Source: Mesorhizobium loti R88b
Lineage (GTDB): Bacteria > Pseudomonadota > Alphaproteobacteria > Rhizobiales > Rhizobiaceae
Assembly: GCF_013170845.1 (NCBI RefSeq)
Contig: NZ_CP033367.1
Location: 1,985,001 to 2,049,000 of the forward strand
Length of the DNA: 64,000 nt
Reading direction: 5' to 3'
Shown here in pieces: positions 11,414-19,908 of the stretch. The position numbers and the translations under genes are program-made. How positions within the stretch are numbered: the stretch's first letter is position 1; every line of letters begins with the position of its first letter. Below the pieces are notes generated by a model. It did not search any database. It was not told where the DNA came from and was given only the letters and a program-made list of their open reading frames with translations.

Positions 11414-12210
11414 CTGGACAATTTCCTGCGAAGGAGTGTGGTCACGATCATCAGGCACAAGGTCAGGCCGACAAGCAGGCTGGAGGCGGCGGCGACGACC
11501 GGGCTGAGGTCGGCGCGCAGGCTGCCCCAGATCTTCACCGGCAAGGTTTGCAAGGTCGGGCTCGCCATGAAGATCGCCACCACGACCTCGTCCCAGGAGG
11601 CCAGGAAAGAGAAGATCGCCGCGGAGAAGATGCCGATCCTGATCGACGGCAAGGTGATCCTCAGCCGGGCCTGCAGCGGGCTGGCGCCGCAGATTATGGC
11701 CGCGTCCTCGATGGATTTGTCGAAACCCTCGAGCGCCGCGGTGATCGGGATGATGGCGAAAGGCAGCGCCAGGATGGTGTGGGCGATGACGAAGCCGACG
11801 GTGGTGCCGGCGAGGCCGATGCGCAGGAAGAAGGCATAGATGGCGATGGCGAAAACGACGACCGGCAGCACCATCGGCGTCAACAGCAAGCCGCGCAGGA
11901 CCTGGCGTCCGCGAAACTCACCCCTGACCAGGCTGAAGGAGGCGAACAGGCCGATGACGACGGCGAGGATGGCGGCCATGGCGGCAATCCGGGCACTCGT
12001 CAGCGCGGCATCGATCCAGGTCGGATCGGCCAGCAACTGCTGGTACCATTTCAGCGTCCAGCCGGGGGGCGGGAAGGCGAGCCAGCGCGACGAGCCGAAC
12101 GACAGGAGCACGATGAAGACCACCGGCAGCAACAGGAAAGCAGCGACTGCCGCCGTGAAGCCGACAAGTGCCACGCGCAGCCATCCGAGCCGGTCATAGT
12201 CGAGCAGCAT
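11410..12210 (-). CDS. ABC transporter permease, PotC-type
   Basis: 266 residues with about six membrane helices and the cytoplasmic EAA loop (EGFDKSIEDAAIICGASPLQARLRITLP, around residues 150-175) that contacts the ATPase. Second permease of the PotABCD-like importer. It starts only two bases after the first permease ends. Confidence 0.92.
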   Translation of the reverse strand: MLLDYDRLGWLRVALVGFTAAVAAFLLLPVVFIVLLSFGSSRWLAFPPPGWTLKWYQQLLADPTWIDAALTSARIAAMAAILAVVIGLFASFSLVRGEFRGRQVLRGLLLTPMVLPVVVFAIAIYAFFLRIGLAGTTVGFVIAHTILALPFAIIPITAALEGFDKSIEDAAIICGASPLQARLRITLPSIRIGIFSAAIFSFLASWDEVVVAIFMASPTLQTLPVKIWGSLRADLSPVVAAASSLLVGLTLCLMIVTTLLRRKLSR

Positions 12211-12212
12211 CC

Positions 12213-13073
12213 TCAGATCCCTCCGCCGGCGCGCTTAGCGCCGACCAGGCGAAGCTGGATCGCGTAGAGCGCCATGGTGACGACAAGCAGGACGAAGGCT
12301 GCTGCACTTCCGAGCCCCCAGTTGAGCAGCGACTGCACCGTCTGGGCGATCATCTCGGCCAGCATCATGTTCGATGTGCCGCCAAGCAGGGCAGGCGTGA
12401 CGAAATAGCCAAGCGACATGACGAAGACCATCAGCCCTCCGGCGGCGATGCCGGGAAGCGACAGCGGCAAAAGGATGCGGCGGAAGGCCTCGAACGGGCT
12501 TGCGCCGCAAAGGGCGGCCGCGCGCAGCGTCATCGGATCAATGGCCCGCAGCGTACCGACCAGCGGCAGGATCATGAAGGGCAGCATGATGTAGACCATG
12601 CCGATGGTGACTCCGGCCAGATTGTTGATGAGCGGCAGCGGCTCGTGGATGATGCCCAGGCCCATGAGCGTCCTGTTAATCACCCCGGTGCGCTGCAGCA
12701 GCACCATCCACGCATAGGTGCGCGTGAGAAGATTGGTCCACATCGACAGGATGATGATGCCGAAGACGATCGAGCCCAGGGCCGGCGGCATGATCGCCAG
12801 CATCCAGGCGACGGGGAACGCCACCAGGATGGTGACGGCGGTGACGACCGATGCGACCAGGAAGGTGTTGAGGAACACCCGCACATAGGTGCCGCTGCCG
12901 AACAGCGCCGCGTAGTTCTGCAGGCCGGGTTCGGGATCGGTGACGCTGCGCAGCAGCAGGGCAACCACCGGCACGATGAAGAACAGGCCAACCAGGAGCA
13001 GCGCCGGCAAGGCGCTGCCGCTGCCGGCTGGCAGGCCGGCAACCGAGCTGCGTCTAAGAGAATTTCCCTGCAT
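12213..13073 (-). CDS. ABC transporter permease, PotB-type
   Basis: 286 residues, six predicted helices beginning ALPALLLVGLFFIVPVVALLLRSV, with EAA loop LRAAALCGASPFEAFRRILLPLSLPGI. The ATG at 13073 has AGGA upstream. A longer frame reaching 13127 would start inside the hairpin at 13093-13117 and is rejected. Forms the inner-membrane channel with the next permease. Confidence 0.9.
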   Translation of the reverse strand: MQGNSLRRSSVAGLPAGSGSALPALLLVGLFFIVPVVALLLRSVTDPEPGLQNYAALFGSGTYVRVFLNTFLVASVVTAVTILVAFPVAWMLAIMPPALGSIVFGIIILSMWTNLLTRTYAWMVLLQRTGVINRTLMGLGIIHEPLPLINNLAGVTIGMVYIMLPFMILPLVGTLRAIDPMTLRAAALCGASPFEAFRRILLPLSLPGIAAGGLMVFVMSLGYFVTPALLGGTSNMMLAEMIAQTVQSLLNWGLGSAAAFVLLVVTMALYAIQLRLVGAKRAGGGI

Positions 13074-13092
13074 CGAGCGGTCCTGTCTCGAA

Positions 13093-13117
13093 ACGGGGCG
13101 CGCAAGCCGCGCCCCGT
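13093..13117 (-). terminator. Intra-operon hairpin between binding protein and permease genes
   Basis: ACGGGGCGCG-CAAGC-CGCGCCCCGT, followed on the minus strand by TTTCG. A stable hairpin right after the binding-protein gene, as often found to give more binding protein than permease. It may stabilise the upstream mRNA or partly terminate. Confidence 0.65.
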
Positions 13118-13132
13118 CGGTCTGCAACGGTC

Positions 13133-14137
13133 TTACTTGGTCTGCCAGGCATACCAGCGCGTGGCTATCTCGTCGCGATGCTTGGCCCAGTAGTTCATGT
13201 CGAGGTTGATCTGGCCGTCGACATGGGCATCAGGCAGGGCCTTGACGGCATCGGCGGGCATTTCCGCCTTGGCCTTGGTGTTGATGGGCGCATAGCCGCT
13301 TGCCTCGGCGAATTTCGCCTGGCCGGTCGGGCTGGTGGCGGCAGCGAGGAACTTCATCGCGCTGTCCTTGTTCTTGGCGCCCTTCGGCACGACGAGCACG
13401 TCGGCTGCGGTGAGGTTCTGGTTCCAGGCGACACCGACATCGGTGCCATCCTGCTGGAGGGCGAAGACACGCCCGTTCCACAGCTGGCCGAAGGCGGCCT
13501 CGCCGGAAGCAATCAGCTGCTGCGACTCGGCACCGCCGCCCCACCAGACGATATCGGACTTGATGGTGTCGAGCTTCTTGAAGGCACGGTCGAGATCAAG
13601 CGGATAGAGCTTGTCCGCCGGAACGCCGTCGGCCAGCAAAGCGATCTCGATGACGCCCGGCGCCGACCATTTGTAGAAGGTCCGCTTGCCGGGAAACTTC
13701 TTGGTGTCGAACATGTCGGCCCAGCCGGTCGGTTCGCCCGTGACGGTGCCCTTGTTCCAGGCGAGCACGAAGGAATAGTAGAAGCTGCCGACGGCATGCT
13801 CATTGCTGAAGCGCGGGTCGAGATCGGCCTTGGGCACGACTGCATAGTCGATCGGTTCCAACAGCCCGTCCTTGGCGGCCTTGATGGCAAAGTCCATTTC
13901 CACGTCGACGACATCCCAGGTGACATTGCCGGCGTCGACCATGGCCTTGAGCTTGCCATAGTCGGTTGGTCCGTCCTGCAGCACCTTGATGCCGGAGCTG
14001 GCTTCAAAGGGTGCTGCCCAGGATTTGGTCTGCGCTTCCTGCGTGGTGCCGCCCCAACTGGTGAACGCCATCTCGTCGGCCTTGGCGGCGGTTGCCGTGA
14101 GCAGCCCGGCCAGCAGGCCGGTCAAAATCAGTTTCAT
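13133..14137 (-). CDS. Periplasmic substrate-binding protein, PotD-like
   Basis: 334 residues with a signal peptide (MKLILTGLLAGLLTATAAKA, cut after about residue 20). The mature start DEMAFTSWGGTTQEAQTKSWAAPFE and the block WDVVDVEMDFAIKAAKDGLLEPIDY match the spermidine/putrescine-binding class of solute-binding proteins. Ligand unknown: PotD relatives also bind opines, small amines and other cations. The gene lies between the catabolic enzymes and its permeases, so the ligand is probably the substrate of those enzymes. Confidence 0.9.
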   Translation of the reverse strand: MKLILTGLLAGLLTATAAKADEMAFTSWGGTTQEAQTKSWAAPFEASSGIKVLQDGPTDYGKLKAMVDAGNVTWDVVDVEMDFAIKAAKDGLLEPIDYAVVPKADLDPRFSNEHAVGSFYYSFVLAWNKGTVTGEPTGWADMFDTKKFPGKRTFYKWSAPGVIEIALLADGVPADKLYPLDLDRAFKKLDTIKSDIVWWGGGAESQQLIASGEAAFGQLWNGRVFALQQDGTDVGVAWNQNLTAADVLVVPKGAKNKDSAMKFLAAATSPTGQAKFAEASGYAPINTKAKAEMPADAVKALPDAHVDGQINLDMNYWAKHRDEIATRWYAWQTK

Positions 14138-14196
14138 GTCATTCTCCTCTGTTGGTCTGTTCTTGTTTTTCTCAGTGCACCTGCGTCCCGCGGTTC

Positions 14197-15666
14197 TCAG
14201 CGCATGACGAAGGGATCGGGGATCGGCTCGTCCGAGGTGTTGATCCAGACGGATTTCGAGCGTGTGTAGTCTCTGATGGCGTCGAGCCCGCCTTCGCGGC
14301 CAAGGCCTGACAGGCCGTAGCCGCCGAAGGGAACGAGCGGCGATACGGCGCGATAGGTGTTGACCCAGACGACGCCGGCATGGATGTCGCGCGCCATGCG
14401 GTGCGCCCTAGCGAGATTGCTGGTGAACACGCCGGAAGCCAGGCCGAAGGGCGTGTCGTTGGCGAGTGTCAGCGCCTGCGCTTCGGTGTCGAAAGCAAGC
14501 ACGCTGAGCACCGGCCCGAACAATTCCTCGCGCACGCAGGGCAGGTCGCTGCCGCCGGCATCGATGATGGTCGGTGCGTAATAGAAGCCGCTGCCGGCTG
14601 GCCGTGTTCCGCCAGTGATGAGCATGCCGCCTTTGGCGAGGCTTTCCGCGACAACCTTCTCGATCCAGTCGCGTTGGCGCAGCGTGGCGAGCGGCCCCAT
14701 TTCGGTCGCCGGATCCTGCGGATCGCCGATGCGGATCACCTCGGCCTTGCGCTTCAGCCGGGCGAGGAATTCATCCTTCACCGAACGCTCGACCAGCAGC
14801 CGCGAGCCGGCGACGCAGCTCTGGCCGGTCGCGGCGAAAATGCCGGCAACGACGGCATTGGCAGCGCTGCCGAGATCGGCGTCGGCGAAGACGACGACCG
14901 GGCTTTTGCCGCCGAGTTCGAGCGTGGTGTAGGCGAGGTTCTCTGCTGTGTTCCTGACGATGGCGCGCGCCGTCGACGGACCGCCGGTGAAGGCGACGCG
15001 CGAAACCAGCGGATGGCTGGTCAGGCGCCGGCCGCAATCATGGCCAAAGCCGGTGAGGATGTTGACGACGCCTGGGGGGAAGCCGGCCTCGTGAACCAGT
15101 TCGGCAAAGACGAGCAACGGCGCCGGGCCATCCTCGGAAGCCTTGAGCACGATGGTGCAGCCGGCGGCAAGCGCCGGACCGAGCTTGACGGCCGAGAGGA
15201 AGAGCTGCGAATTCCACGGCACCACCGCAGCAACGACGCCGATTGGCTCGCGGCGGATGGTGACGTCGAGATCGGGCTTGTCAACAGGCACATGAGCGCC
15301 CTCATGCTTGTCGGCCAGCCCGCCATAATAGCGATAGTAGTCACCGACATAGGCGATCTGGGCGCGGGTCTCGCGGATGATCTTGCCGGTGTCGCGTGTC
15401 TCGAGCTCGGCCAGGCGTGCGGCATTGGCAGCGACGAGGTCGCCGAGCTTGACCAGCAGCTTGCCACGCGCTGTCGCAGTCATCCTTCGCCATGGGTCTG
15501 AGCGCAGTGCACGGTGCGCCGCCTCGACGGCGCGGTCGACATCGGCTTCGCTCGCCGCCGGCATCCTGGCCCATGCCGCGCCGGTCGACGGGTCGACACT
15601 GTCGAACGTGGCGGACGGCTCGTCGAAGCGGCCGTCGATGAAGTTCCTGAAGAGGGCGTCGGTCAT
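14197..15666 (-). CDS. NAD(P)-dependent aldehyde dehydrogenase
   Basis: 489 residues, full length for the family. Catalytic glutamate in LELGGKSP and nucleophile cysteine in GQSCVAGSR are both present. The NAD-binding VPWNSQLFLSAVKLGPALAAGC block and the C-terminal PFGGYGLSGLGREGG are intact. It oxidises an aldehyde to an acid. It sits between the binding protein (59 bp away) and the luciferase-like monooxygenase (10 bp), so it probably oxidises an aldehyde released by that monooxygenase. Confidence 0.94.
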   Translation of the reverse strand: MTDALFRNFIDGRFDEPSATFDSVDPSTGAAWARMPAASEADVDRAVEAAHRALRSDPWRRMTATARGKLLVKLGDLVAANAARLAELETRDTGKIIRETRAQIAYVGDYYRYYGGLADKHEGAHVPVDKPDLDVTIRREPIGVVAAVVPWNSQLFLSAVKLGPALAAGCTIVLKASEDGPAPLLVFAELVHEAGFPPGVVNILTGFGHDCGRRLTSHPLVSRVAFTGGPSTARAIVRNTAENLAYTTLELGGKSPVVVFADADLGSAANAVVAGIFAATGQSCVAGSRLLVERSVKDEFLARLKRKAEVIRIGDPQDPATEMGPLATLRQRDWIEKVVAESLAKGGMLITGGTRPAGSGFYYAPTIIDAGGSDLPCVREELFGPVLSVLAFDTEAQALTLANDTPFGLASGVFTSNLARAHRMARDIHAGVVWVNTYRAVSPLVPFGGYGLSGLGREGGLDAIRDYTRSKSVWINTSDEPIPDPFVMR

Positions 15667-15676
15667 GGGCTCGCGA

Positions 15677-16714
15677 TCAGAGGAAGGCCGGCATCACCCG
15701 GTCGATGAACAGTTGCAGCGATTTCATTTTGCGCTCGTGCGAAAGGCCGCTGTCGATCCAGATCGAGTACTGGTCGTAGCCGAGTGCCTCATAGGTCTTC
15801 AGCCGGGCGATGACCTCGTCGGCCTCACCGATCACCAGGTTCTGCCTGATCTTGTCGGGCGCGTATTGCGGCATGGCCGCGATCTCGTCCGCCGTCAGCG
15901 GCTCCAATATGCCTTGATGCACTGGTTTCTTGTTCTGGAACCAGGCGCCGAACTGGCAATAGAAAGTCGACAGGTCCTGCGTCAGGCGATCGGCGTCGGC
16001 CGCGTCCTCGGCGACGAAGGTGTGCATCAAAAGCATGATTTCCGGTCGTTCGATCTCTGGATGCGCGGCGCAGGCGGCGTTGAAGCGCTGCATCAGGCTC
16101 GTCACCTCGTCATCGCCGGAAGCCAGCGGCGTCACCTGGACCTTGCAGCCATTGGCGACGGCGAAATCGTGCGAGTTCGGGTCGCGGGCCGCCACCCAGA
16201 TCGGCGGGTAGGGTTTCTGCAGCGGCTTGGGCGAGGAGGTCGTGGCGGGGAATTGCCAGAACTCGCCGGAGAGTTCGAAGTCGCCGTCCCAGAGGCCGCG
16301 GATCGCCGGTATGATCTCGCGCAAGCGCTGGCCGGCCCCCCAGGCGTCGAGGCCTGGAAAGAGGCGCTGATATTCATAGCTGTAGGCGCCGCGCGCAATG
16401 CCGATGTCGAGCCGCCCGCCACTGATGACGTCGGCCATCGCCGCTTCGCCGGCAAGCTTGATCGGATGCCAGAAGGGCGCAATCACGGTTCCGGTGCCGA
16501 GGCGGATACGGCTGGTCTTGGCGGCGAGATAGGCGATGTTGATGAAGGGATTGGGCGAGATGGTGAATTCCATGCCGTGATGCTCGCCGATCCAGGCGGT
16601 CTCGAAGCCTGCCTGTTCGGCCATCAGGACCAGCTCCTCGAGCTCGGTCACAAGCTCGGAATGCGGCTTTGTCAAGTCCGAGCGTTCCATGTGCACGAAG
16701 AGCGAGAATTTCAT
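15677..16714 (-). CDS. LLM-class flavin-dependent monooxygenase
   Basis: 345 residues of the bacterial luciferase-like TIM barrel: MKFSLFVHMERSD..., WIGEHHGMEF, RIRLGTGTVIAPFWHPIKLAGEAAMADVISGGRLDIGIARGAY. These enzymes use reduced flavin from a partner reductase to oxygenate a substrate, often cleaving C-N or C-S bonds or rings. Its ATG overlaps the stop of the flavin-reductase fusion (ATGA), giving the expected two-component system. Substrate not identified. Confidence 0.92.
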   Translation of the reverse strand: MKFSLFVHMERSDLTKPHSELVTELEELVLMAEQAGFETAWIGEHHGMEFTISPNPFINIAYLAAKTSRIRLGTGTVIAPFWHPIKLAGEAAMADVISGGRLDIGIARGAYSYEYQRLFPGLDAWGAGQRLREIIPAIRGLWDGDFELSGEFWQFPATTSSPKPLQKPYPPIWVAARDPNSHDFAVANGCKVQVTPLASGDDEVTSLMQRFNAACAAHPEIERPEIMLLMHTFVAEDAADADRLTQDLSTFYCQFGAWFQNKKPVHQGILEPLTADEIAAMPQYAPDKIRQNLVIGEADEVIARLKTYEALGYDQYSIWIDSGLSHERKMKSLQLFIDRVMPAFL

Positions 16715-18510
16715 CCGTGGTCACCTGTATTGACGGCGGAAGCGCTGGCCCTGGCGAGCGGCCGGACCTCGCCTTCGACATCGTTGCCGACATAGACGCC
16801 GAAGGCATCCACCGAGCATTCCCTGATGTAGCGCGTGAGCATCGAGCGGATCGCCGGATCGGCGATCTTCAATCCTTCGATCGCGTCGATTTCGATCAGC
16901 CGGACGCCGCGATCGCTGGAAGCGGGCACGTCGAACGTGCCGCGATAGTAGACATGTGTGCGCGAAACAGGTCCGGCGTCGTCCCAGACGGCGAACAGGA
17001 AGCCGAGCTGAGCCTCGATGGCCTTCGCAGCGAGCAGCCCTCGCAGGCTTTTGCCATCGCCTGCCGAGCCCAATCCCCGGCCGCGCGGCAGTTCGAAACC
17101 GTCCGCCGTTTCCAGGAAGAGGATCCGGCCACCATTTTCGAGGATGGCGCCTACATCGGTGCCGGGCTGGGTGGCGGCCAGCGCGTCCTGGCTGAGGCCG
17201 GGTGCGACATAGGCGCCGCGGCAATAGCCGAGCGGCTGCGCGGAATTGTGCTCGAAATCGCGGACGCGGCCGATAAGGATCGAATGATCGCCGGCCTCGA
17301 CCAGCCGCTCCATGTCGCAGTCGAAGGACGCGACGGAGCCGTCCAGCACGGGGCTGCCGGTCTGGCCAGGGTGCCAGGCTACCGAGGCGAACTTGTCGGC
17401 CGCTTTCGAGGCGAAGACGCCGGACGCTGCCTTTTGACCCTCATTCAGGACGTTGATGGCGAAGCTTTTCGAGGTCGCGAAGACGGGATGGCCAAGCGCC
17501 TTGTGTGCGATGCAGACCAGCACCAGCGGCGGATCGAGCGACACCGAGGTGAAGGAGTTGGCGGTGAAGCCACGCGGCTCGCCTTCGGGGCCGATCGTTG
17601 TGACGATGGTGACGCCGGTGAGGAAGGAGCCCAGCGCGCGGCGGAACTCGCCGCTGTCGAACCCGGTATTCGCCTTCGCAGTGCCGTTTTGCTCGGCCGC
17701 TTCGTCCTCTGCGAGGAAGTCAACGATATGGCGCGTGGTGAGGTCCGGTGCGGCGACCGCCATCATGTGCTTCTCGCCCGGCAGCACCGTGCAGCGGCCA
17801 TGCGGCGCCAGGCGCGCCATCGTGGCCGACATTGCTGGCGAAGAGTTCCTGTCCTCTGAGCCGGTCATGAACATGGCCGGCACGGTCAGCGTCGGCAGGC
17901 GGTCAGCATGATCGCGGTCGGCACTAGCGAACAGGCGATAGGTGCGGGCATAGCCTTCCGGGTCTACCGCGCTCAGCGCGGATGCCGTCTTCTGCGCTGC
18001 CACCTCCAGCTCGGCCGGCACCGGATAGCCGAACCAGCGCGCGATGGTCTGAGCCGTGCCAGCCGTATCGCTGCGGCCATTGAGCGCCACGGCACGCTGG
18101 CGTACGGCTTCGGCCAGTTCGGGTGGACGGCGGAACACGGCATTCAGGGAAACGATGCGGCGGACGCGCTCCGGTGCGCGCAGGGCCAACTCCTGGGCAA
18201 CGAGCGCACCCATCGAATGGCCGACGATGGACACCTTGCCGAGGCCGAGATGATCGAGTAGGCGCATGGCCTGGTCGGCGTAGTCGGCCAGTTCCGGGTG
18301 CTGCGGCGGCAGCGGCGAAAGGCCGTGGCCGAGCATGTCGATGGCGATGACGTCAAAGCGGTCGGCCATGCGCTCGATCTGCGGCTGCCAGATCGCGGCG
18401 TTCATGCCGACGCCATGGATGAACAGCACCGGCGTGCCCGATCCGGCGCGGATGAAGCCGGTGCCGTCGGGAGCGGTGCCCTGTCGAGCCCATGCGGAAG
18501 CGTCAGCCAT
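16711..18510 (-). CDS. Alpha/beta hydrolase - flavin reductase - Nudix-like fusion
   Basis: 599 residues, three domains. Residues about 15-270 are an alpha/beta hydrolase with oxyanion HGVG (32-35), nucleophile elbow GHSMG (Ser99), an acid near GSEDRN and a His in GEKHMM. Residues about 288-438 are an FMN-binding flavin reductase (FLTGVTIVTT, GFTANSFTSVSLDPPLVLVC, GDHSILIGRV). The last 160 residues look like a decayed Nudix fold (GFELPRGRGLG, then LRGLLAAKAIEAQLG) with most metal-binding glutamates missing. The reductase should supply FMNH2 to the LLM enzyme. The ATG at 18510 overlaps the upstream gene by 8 bp; a frame up to 18624 exists but would overlap that gene widely. Confidence 0.88.
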   Translation of the reverse strand: MADASAWARQGTAPDGTGFIRAGSGTPVLFIHGVGMNAAIWQPQIERMADRFDVIAIDMLGHGLSPLPPQHPELADYADQAMRLLDHLGLGKVSIVGHSMGALVAQELALRAPERVRRIVSLNAVFRRPPELAEAVRQRAVALNGRSDTAGTAQTIARWFGYPVPAELEVAAQKTASALSAVDPEGYARTYRLFASADRDHADRLPTLTVPAMFMTGSEDRNSSPAMSATMARLAPHGRCTVLPGEKHMMAVAAPDLTTRHIVDFLAEDEAAEQNGTAKANTGFDSGEFRRALGSFLTGVTIVTTIGPEGEPRGFTANSFTSVSLDPPLVLVCIAHKALGHPVFATSKSFAINVLNEGQKAASGVFASKAADKFASVAWHPGQTGSPVLDGSVASFDCDMERLVEAGDHSILIGRVRDFEHNSAQPLGYCRGAYVAPGLSQDALAATQPGTDVGAILENGGRILFLETADGFELPRGRGLGSAGDGKSLRGLLAAKAIEAQLGFLFAVWDDAGPVSRTHVYYRGTFDVPASSDRGVRLIEIDAIEGLKIADPAIRSMLTRYIRECSVDAFGVYVGNDVEGEVRPLARASASAVNTGDHG

Positions 18511-19090
18511 GGACGTCCCCAAGCTCCTTGAGGTCCTGATAGCGATCGCCGATGCGGTGGTGCGGGCGACCGCCGATCGAAGCGCCAAGCGCGACCACCA
18601 GTTCGTCCGGCGCCGGCGCATCACCGATCTGGAAATGCACGGTCAGGTAATGCGAGCGCCGCCCCTCATCATTCTTGTCCATCAGCGGGATCATGATCGG
18701 CGTGTTCGGCCCGCCGCGCAGATTGGTGAAGGCAAGATAGGTCTTGGCGCCGACGGCGCGGCGATAATGATTGCCGAAATGCAGCGTATGGATCAGCGCC
18801 GAGGCGTGCTCGATCTCGCCCGACATGCCGCAAATGGCCGCCTTGCCATAGCCCTCGATCGCTTCGCCGGAACCGGCGACGGCAATGATCTCGCGGGTCA
18901 GGATCTCTCCCAGCACCGGCGCGCAGGCGCGGATTTCGGGCGACAGATCGTCGGTGAAGCCGCGACCGGCCCAGGGATTGGTCAGTACCGCGGCGACACC
19001 GATCAGGCGCAGCGGTCGGGGTGCGGCCTTGCCGCCTTCGATCAGCGTGTTCTCGGTATAGGTCACGATCTTGCGGATGGCGGGCTGCAT
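18503..19090 (-). CDS. AA_synth (DUF1185) family protein
   Basis: 195 residues matching the family named amino acid synthesis: MQPAIRKIVTYTENTLIEGG, AVAAVLTNPWAGRGFTDDLSPEI, GEAIEGYGKAAICG, NTPIMIPLMDKND, SHYLTVHFQIGDAPAPDELVVALGAS. The biochemical role is not established. The family is often found beside LLM monooxygenases and flavin reductases, so it may hydrolyse or isomerise an intermediate. It is the first gene of the operon; RBS GAGGA precedes the ATG. A longer frame would run through the divergent promoter. Confidence 0.85.
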   Translation of the reverse strand: MQPAIRKIVTYTENTLIEGGKAAPRPLRLIGVAAVLTNPWAGRGFTDDLSPEIRACAPVLGEILTREIIAVAGSGEAIEGYGKAAICGMSGEIEHASALIHTLHFGNHYRRAVGAKTYLAFTNLRGGPNTPIMIPLMDKNDEGRRSHYLTVHFQIGDAPAPDELVVALGASIGGRPHHRIGDRYQDLKELGDVHG

Positions 19091-19141
19091 GAAATCCTCG
19101 TGTCGGCGACGCTTTGGGACCATGCGATCCCATAGCGTCTT

Positions 19142-19153
19142 ATGGTATACCAT
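19142..19153. promoter_or_regulatory. Probable FadR/GntR operator in a divergent promoter
   Basis: ATGGTATACCAT is a perfect palindrome in the 137-bp gap between the AA_synth operon and the divergent fadR-like gene. TGGT/ACCA half-sites are typical of FadR-subfamily regulators (ExuR and UxuR sites contain TTGGTATACCAA). Partial half-sites CCATGCGATCCCATAG and CTATGG flank it. Confidence 0.72.
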
Positions 19154-19227
19154 GCTATGGAGCGCCAAGTACCTTGTCAACCGGGCATGGAATCTGTTTT
19201 GTGGCGGCGCAGGAGGCAACACAACAC

Positions 19228-19902
19228 ATGCCAGACGACACGCTTCGCATCGATCGCAGCGCCAAGACCTTGAGGACGCTGGCGCTGGAGCGCATGCGCG
19301 ACGCGATCATGGATTTCCACTTCCAGCCCGGCGAAAGGCTGGTCGAGCGGCCGCTTTGCGACCAGCTTGGCGTCAGCCGTTCCGTCGTGCGCGAGGTTCT
19401 GCGGCAGCTGGAGGCAGAGGGGCTCGTGCAGATGATCCCTGGGCATGGGCCGGCGGTGGCTAGGCCGGATCTCGGCCGCACCGACGAGATCTATGAGTTG
19501 AGGGCGCTGCTTGAAGGCATTGCGGCCCGCGCCTGCGCCCTGTCGGCCACCGGCGAGCAGCTGGCAACGCTCGAACGGGCGCTGGCGGACCTGTTCGAGG
19601 CATGGGCATCGGGGACACCGCCGGCGGTGATGCGGGCGACGACGAAATTCTACGAGGCGCTGTTCGAGGCCGCCGACAAGCGTGTCGCCTGGGAAATCGT
19701 CAGCGGGCTGAATGTCCGCATCAACCAGCTTCGTTCGATGACCATCGTCTCGATCAACCGTCGCGAAGCGGCGATCGCCGAGATGAACGAGATCATGGAT
19801 GCGATCCGCGCACGCAAGCCGGAAGAGGCGGAAGTCGCGGCGCGGCGCCATGTCGAATCCGCCTGGCAGATCGCCCGCACGGCGCTGCGGCCGCCGGCAT
19901 GA
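19228..19902 (+). CDS. GntR-family regulator, FadR subfamily
   Basis: 224 residues. Winged helix-turn-helix (about residues 12-75: LERMRDAIMDFHFQPGERLVERPLCDQLGVSRSVVREVLRQLEAEGLV) and an FCD effector domain. The usual FCD metal ligands are changed: FHxxL is FYEAL, and the EH of the next helix is EMNE. Only the last His (RRHVESAW) remains, so this copy may sense its ligand without a metal. Start 19228 has AGGAGG at 19211. Divergent from the monooxygenase operon and its likely regulator. Confidence 0.92.
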   Translation: MPDDTLRIDRSAKTLRTLALERMRDAIMDFHFQPGERLVERPLCDQLGVSRSVVREVLRQLEAEGLVQMIPGHGPAVARPDLGRTDEIYELRALLEGIAARACALSATGEQLATLERALADLFEAWASGTPPAVMRATTKFYEALFEAADKRVAWEIVSGLNVRINQLRSMTIVSINRREAAIAEMNEIMDAIRARKPEEAEVAARRHVESAWQIARTALRPPA

Positions 19903-19908
19903 AGCCGC

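Noticed and set aside
10589..11839. Plus-strand 416-residue open frame
   Set aside because: It lies opposite the PotA-type ATPase and permease genes, which carry all family motifs; the frame is a GC-bias shadow.
19114..19227. Longer N-terminus for the FadR-type regulator
   Set aside because: It would cover the operator palindrome; the ATG at 19228 has a better AGGAGG.
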